From contig NZ_JBHEBG010000006.1 in NCBI RefSeq assembly GCF_046557915.1, forward strand, positions 58,803 to 122,802: a stretch of DNA of 64,000 bases, read 5' to 3'. Below, in pieces: positions 62,653 through 64,000 of this stretch. The DNA comes from JBHEBG01 sp046557915. Its GTDB lineage: Bacteria > Bacteroidota > Bacteroidia > Flavobacteriales > Flavobacteriaceae. The notes under the pieces are model-generated. The model had not been told where the DNA came from, did not search any database, and saw only the letters and a program-made list of their open reading frames with translations. A program made the translations under genes and the position numbers. Numbering within the stretch: position 1 is the stretch's first letter; each line of letters opens with the position of its first letter.

Positions 62653-63955
62653 CTTTGATTGCTTTTTGAGCATTACTTTTTGCAGAATTTGCATCAATAA
62701 CCACTCCTGCCGCATCAGTAGCCGCATTAACTTTTTGACCAGTTTTATAGCTACCAACCGCATCAAATCCACCAGTTGTTGCAGTTGCTGTATTTACGAC
62801 AGCCTTTATTGTAGATGTAGCACTTGTTCCAATTGTATTTTCCATAACCGTTTTTCCATTTTCCGTTGCACCTGCGGTTAAATCATCAGCTCCCAAAACA
62901 ACATCCGCACCGAGAACTCCTCTTACTAAAAGAGATGCTCCACCCATACTGCCCGCAGATAAAACCATACCTGCTGCCGTACCTACATTTTCTAAAGTTT
63001 CTCCTGCTTTTTGGAACTCCTTATTATTTTTTGCTCCCTCAATAATATCACTTGCGCTAACATCTCTACCTTTGACTGACGATATTGTTATCCCTGCTTT
63101 ATTCATATCTCTTTGAGAGTTATCGCCAGAATAAATAGCTGTAACATTTCCTTTGCCATCATAAACATTGTAAACATTTTGGGATTTTGTTCCAGACCAA
63201 CTACCTACGTTACGTTGATTAGCAGTTCTATCATATGTTTGATTATAGTTTCCTTTACTATCCTTATGGACAGAGTAAACCGTGTGTGAAAGATGTTCTA
63301 AACCTTCAAGTTCAATACCATCAATAACTCTATTTTCAGCAAAATTATATGGACTATTGTACATATAGTCTTCTGCTAAAGGGTCTATTTGCCAAAATCT
63401 TCCAATTGCTGGGTCGTGAGTTCTCCATTTAAATTCAACAACGTTCAACCCTAATTCCTTATGAATTTCTTGTCCCTGGAACGTCTGGAAATTATTCTCT
63501 GTACCTCTAATTACATTATTATATCCACGATGTTCGAGACCGAAGGGATAGAAATTTCGCTCTTGTAAGATTTCATTATTAGGGTCGATAGCCCCGTTCA
63601 AATCGGTATCTGAGTAGGACAGTCTTATGTTCCCTAAATGGTCCTTGTACTGGTACACATAGTCCCAGTTGCTACCATTGGGCTCTACATAGCCTTCTGC
63701 CTGGTTAAAGAATTTCAATGAACTGTTCTCGTAGACATAATTACCGGCATACTCGGTATTTACCCCTGTACTTACTATCTTTTTCAGTTTTGTACCGTCG
63801 GCGCTGTAAATATATTGGATATCCCCATTATGTTCGCTAGTTGCTATGGTAACCTTTGTTGGTAGATTTAAGTGATTGTATGTTATCCTCGTAATACCTT
63901 TATTGGCATCGGATATTAGATTTCCGTTATCGTCGTACTCTATGTAAAAAACCAA
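62636..63955 (-). CDS. Orphan RHS C-terminal cassette 2 with distinct tip
   Basis: 439 residues from TTG 63955. In-frame upstream sequence runs only 7 codons to a TAG stop (63977-63979), so the RHS shell is missing here. Residues 1-218 are RHS core (EYDDNGNLISD; GNYVYENSSLKFF; DHLGNIRLSYSD; NFYPFGLEHRGYNN) with the junction SPYNFAENRVIDGIELEG. The tip (about 219-439) is different from cassette 1: YDRTANQRNV, then an Ala/Gly/Ser/Thr-rich stretch (AAGMVLSAGSMGGASLLV; GTSATSTIKAVVNTATATTGG) with possible membrane-active helices, ending KSNAQKAIKDDERQ. I recognise no toxin domain. The likely immunity gene overlaps the 3' end. Confidence 0.7.
   Translation of the reverse strand: MVFYIEYDDNGNLISDANKGITRITYNHLNLPTKVTIATSEHNGDIQYIYSADGTKLKKIVSTGVNTEYAGNYVYENSSLKFFNQAEGYVEPNGSNWDYVYQYKDHLGNIRLSYSDTDLNGAIDPNNEILQERNFYPFGLEHRGYNNVIRGTENNFQTFQGQEIHKELGLNVVEFKWRTHDPAIGRFWQIDPLAEDYMYNSPYNFAENRVIDGIELEGLEHLSHTVYSVHKDSKGNYNQTYDRTANQRNVGSWSGTKSQNVYNVYDGKGNVTAIYSGDNSQRDMNKAGITISSVKGRDVSASDIIEGAKNNKEFQKAGETLENVGTAAGMVLSAGSMGGASLLVRGVLGADVVLGADDLTAGATENGKTVMENTIGTSATSTIKAVVNTATATTGGFDAVGSYKTGQKVNAATDAAGVVIDANSAKSNAQKAIKDDERQ
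63657..63694. repeat. 38-bp identical repeat, copy B, in RHS cassette 2 core
   Basis: Identical to 61029-61066 and in the same orientation; recombination between the two would delete about 2.6 kb, including the XRE pair and cassette 2's immunity gene, and fuse cassette 2's core start to cassette 1's tip. Confidence 0.85.
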
Positions 63956-64000
63956 GTTGCGGCACCGTTTTTTGACCTAATAGGCCGCTAAAATTGTTAA

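Noticed and set aside
62653..62772. Longer N-terminus for the second candidate immunity protein
   Set aside because: The extra 40 residues are RHS cassette 2 sequence read in another frame; the ATG at 62652 gives a proper lipoprotein signal.
1..64000. tRNA, rRNA, CRISPR array or origin
   Set aside because: I saw no cloverleaf-like tRNA text, no rRNA blocks, and no regularly spaced short repeats; short or divergent RNA genes could be missed by eye.

Overview
The window looks like a chromosomal segment of a marine-type member of the Flavobacteriaceae (Bacteroidota). The evidence is the SusC/SusD pair, many lipoprotein signals of the Bacteroidota kind, promoter-like TAnnTTTG boxes instead of sigma70 hexamers, weak Shine-Dalgarno signals, and the gene families present. 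I saw no rRNA, tRNA, CRISPR array or intact insertion sequence. No species is claimed.

Region 1 (1-15.5 kb) is mostly housekeeping. It holds the 3' end of an LptD-like LPS assembly gene, ridA, a BadF-type sugar kinase, gapA and pfkA, a large TamB gene divergent from tsaD, a TfoX-domain gene, rsmE, a DUF1223 thioredoxin-like protein, a DUF4159 protein, an AI-2E-type permease, a THUMP-like methyltransferase and a VanX-type dipeptidase.

Region 2 (15.6-29.4 kb) is for glycan and sugar catabolism. A GH1 glycosidase and a sulfatase form one unit on the plus strand. A long minus-strand group encodes a GMC oxidoreductase with its twin-arginine small subunit, an exported TIM-barrel isomerase/lyase, a GntP permease, a lactonase, a second sulfatase, an AraC regulator and an SDR dehydrogenase. 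Together they suggest periplasmic oxidation of a sugar or glycoside, followed by cleavage, uptake and lactone hydrolysis.

Region 3 (28.5-43.7 kb) is a beta-mannan utilisation locus: AraC regulator, GH26 mannanase lipoprotein, GPH/MFS sugar transporter, GH130 mannosylglucose phosphorylase, cellobiose/mannobiose 2-epimerase, SusC, SusD, a strong terminator, and a large FG-GAP/UnbV lipoprotein. The expected flow is GH26 cutting mannan to mannobiose, import, epimerisation to mannosyl-glucose, and phosphorolysis by GH130 to mannose-1-phosphate and glucose.

Region 4 (43.6-54.4 kb) is mixed: a DUF255 thioredoxin-fold lipoprotein, an esterase, a tight minus-strand group (HExxH protein, beta-barrel, ATP-grasp, TANGO2/NRDE, DinB, LysE), then plus-strand YHS, HxlR, DinB, an exported phosphatidylserine decarboxylase-like protein and a GNAT.

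Region 5 (54.4-64 kb) is the most unusual. A seven-gene minus-strand operon encodes a partial type II secretion/type IV pilus-like machine: GspF, two pseudopilin-like proteins, a beta-helix/pilin-like protein, a GspC/PilP-like protein and two lipoproteins. It has no ATPase, secretin or prepilin peptidase within the window. Upstream of it lie two truncated RHS C-terminal cassettes. Each shares the same RHS core but carries a different tip, and each is followed at once by a small lipoprotein that could be its immunity protein. One tip shows the His-then-Cys order of a permuted papain fold. An XRE regulator and a membrane protein, translationally coupled, sit between the cassettes on the other strand.
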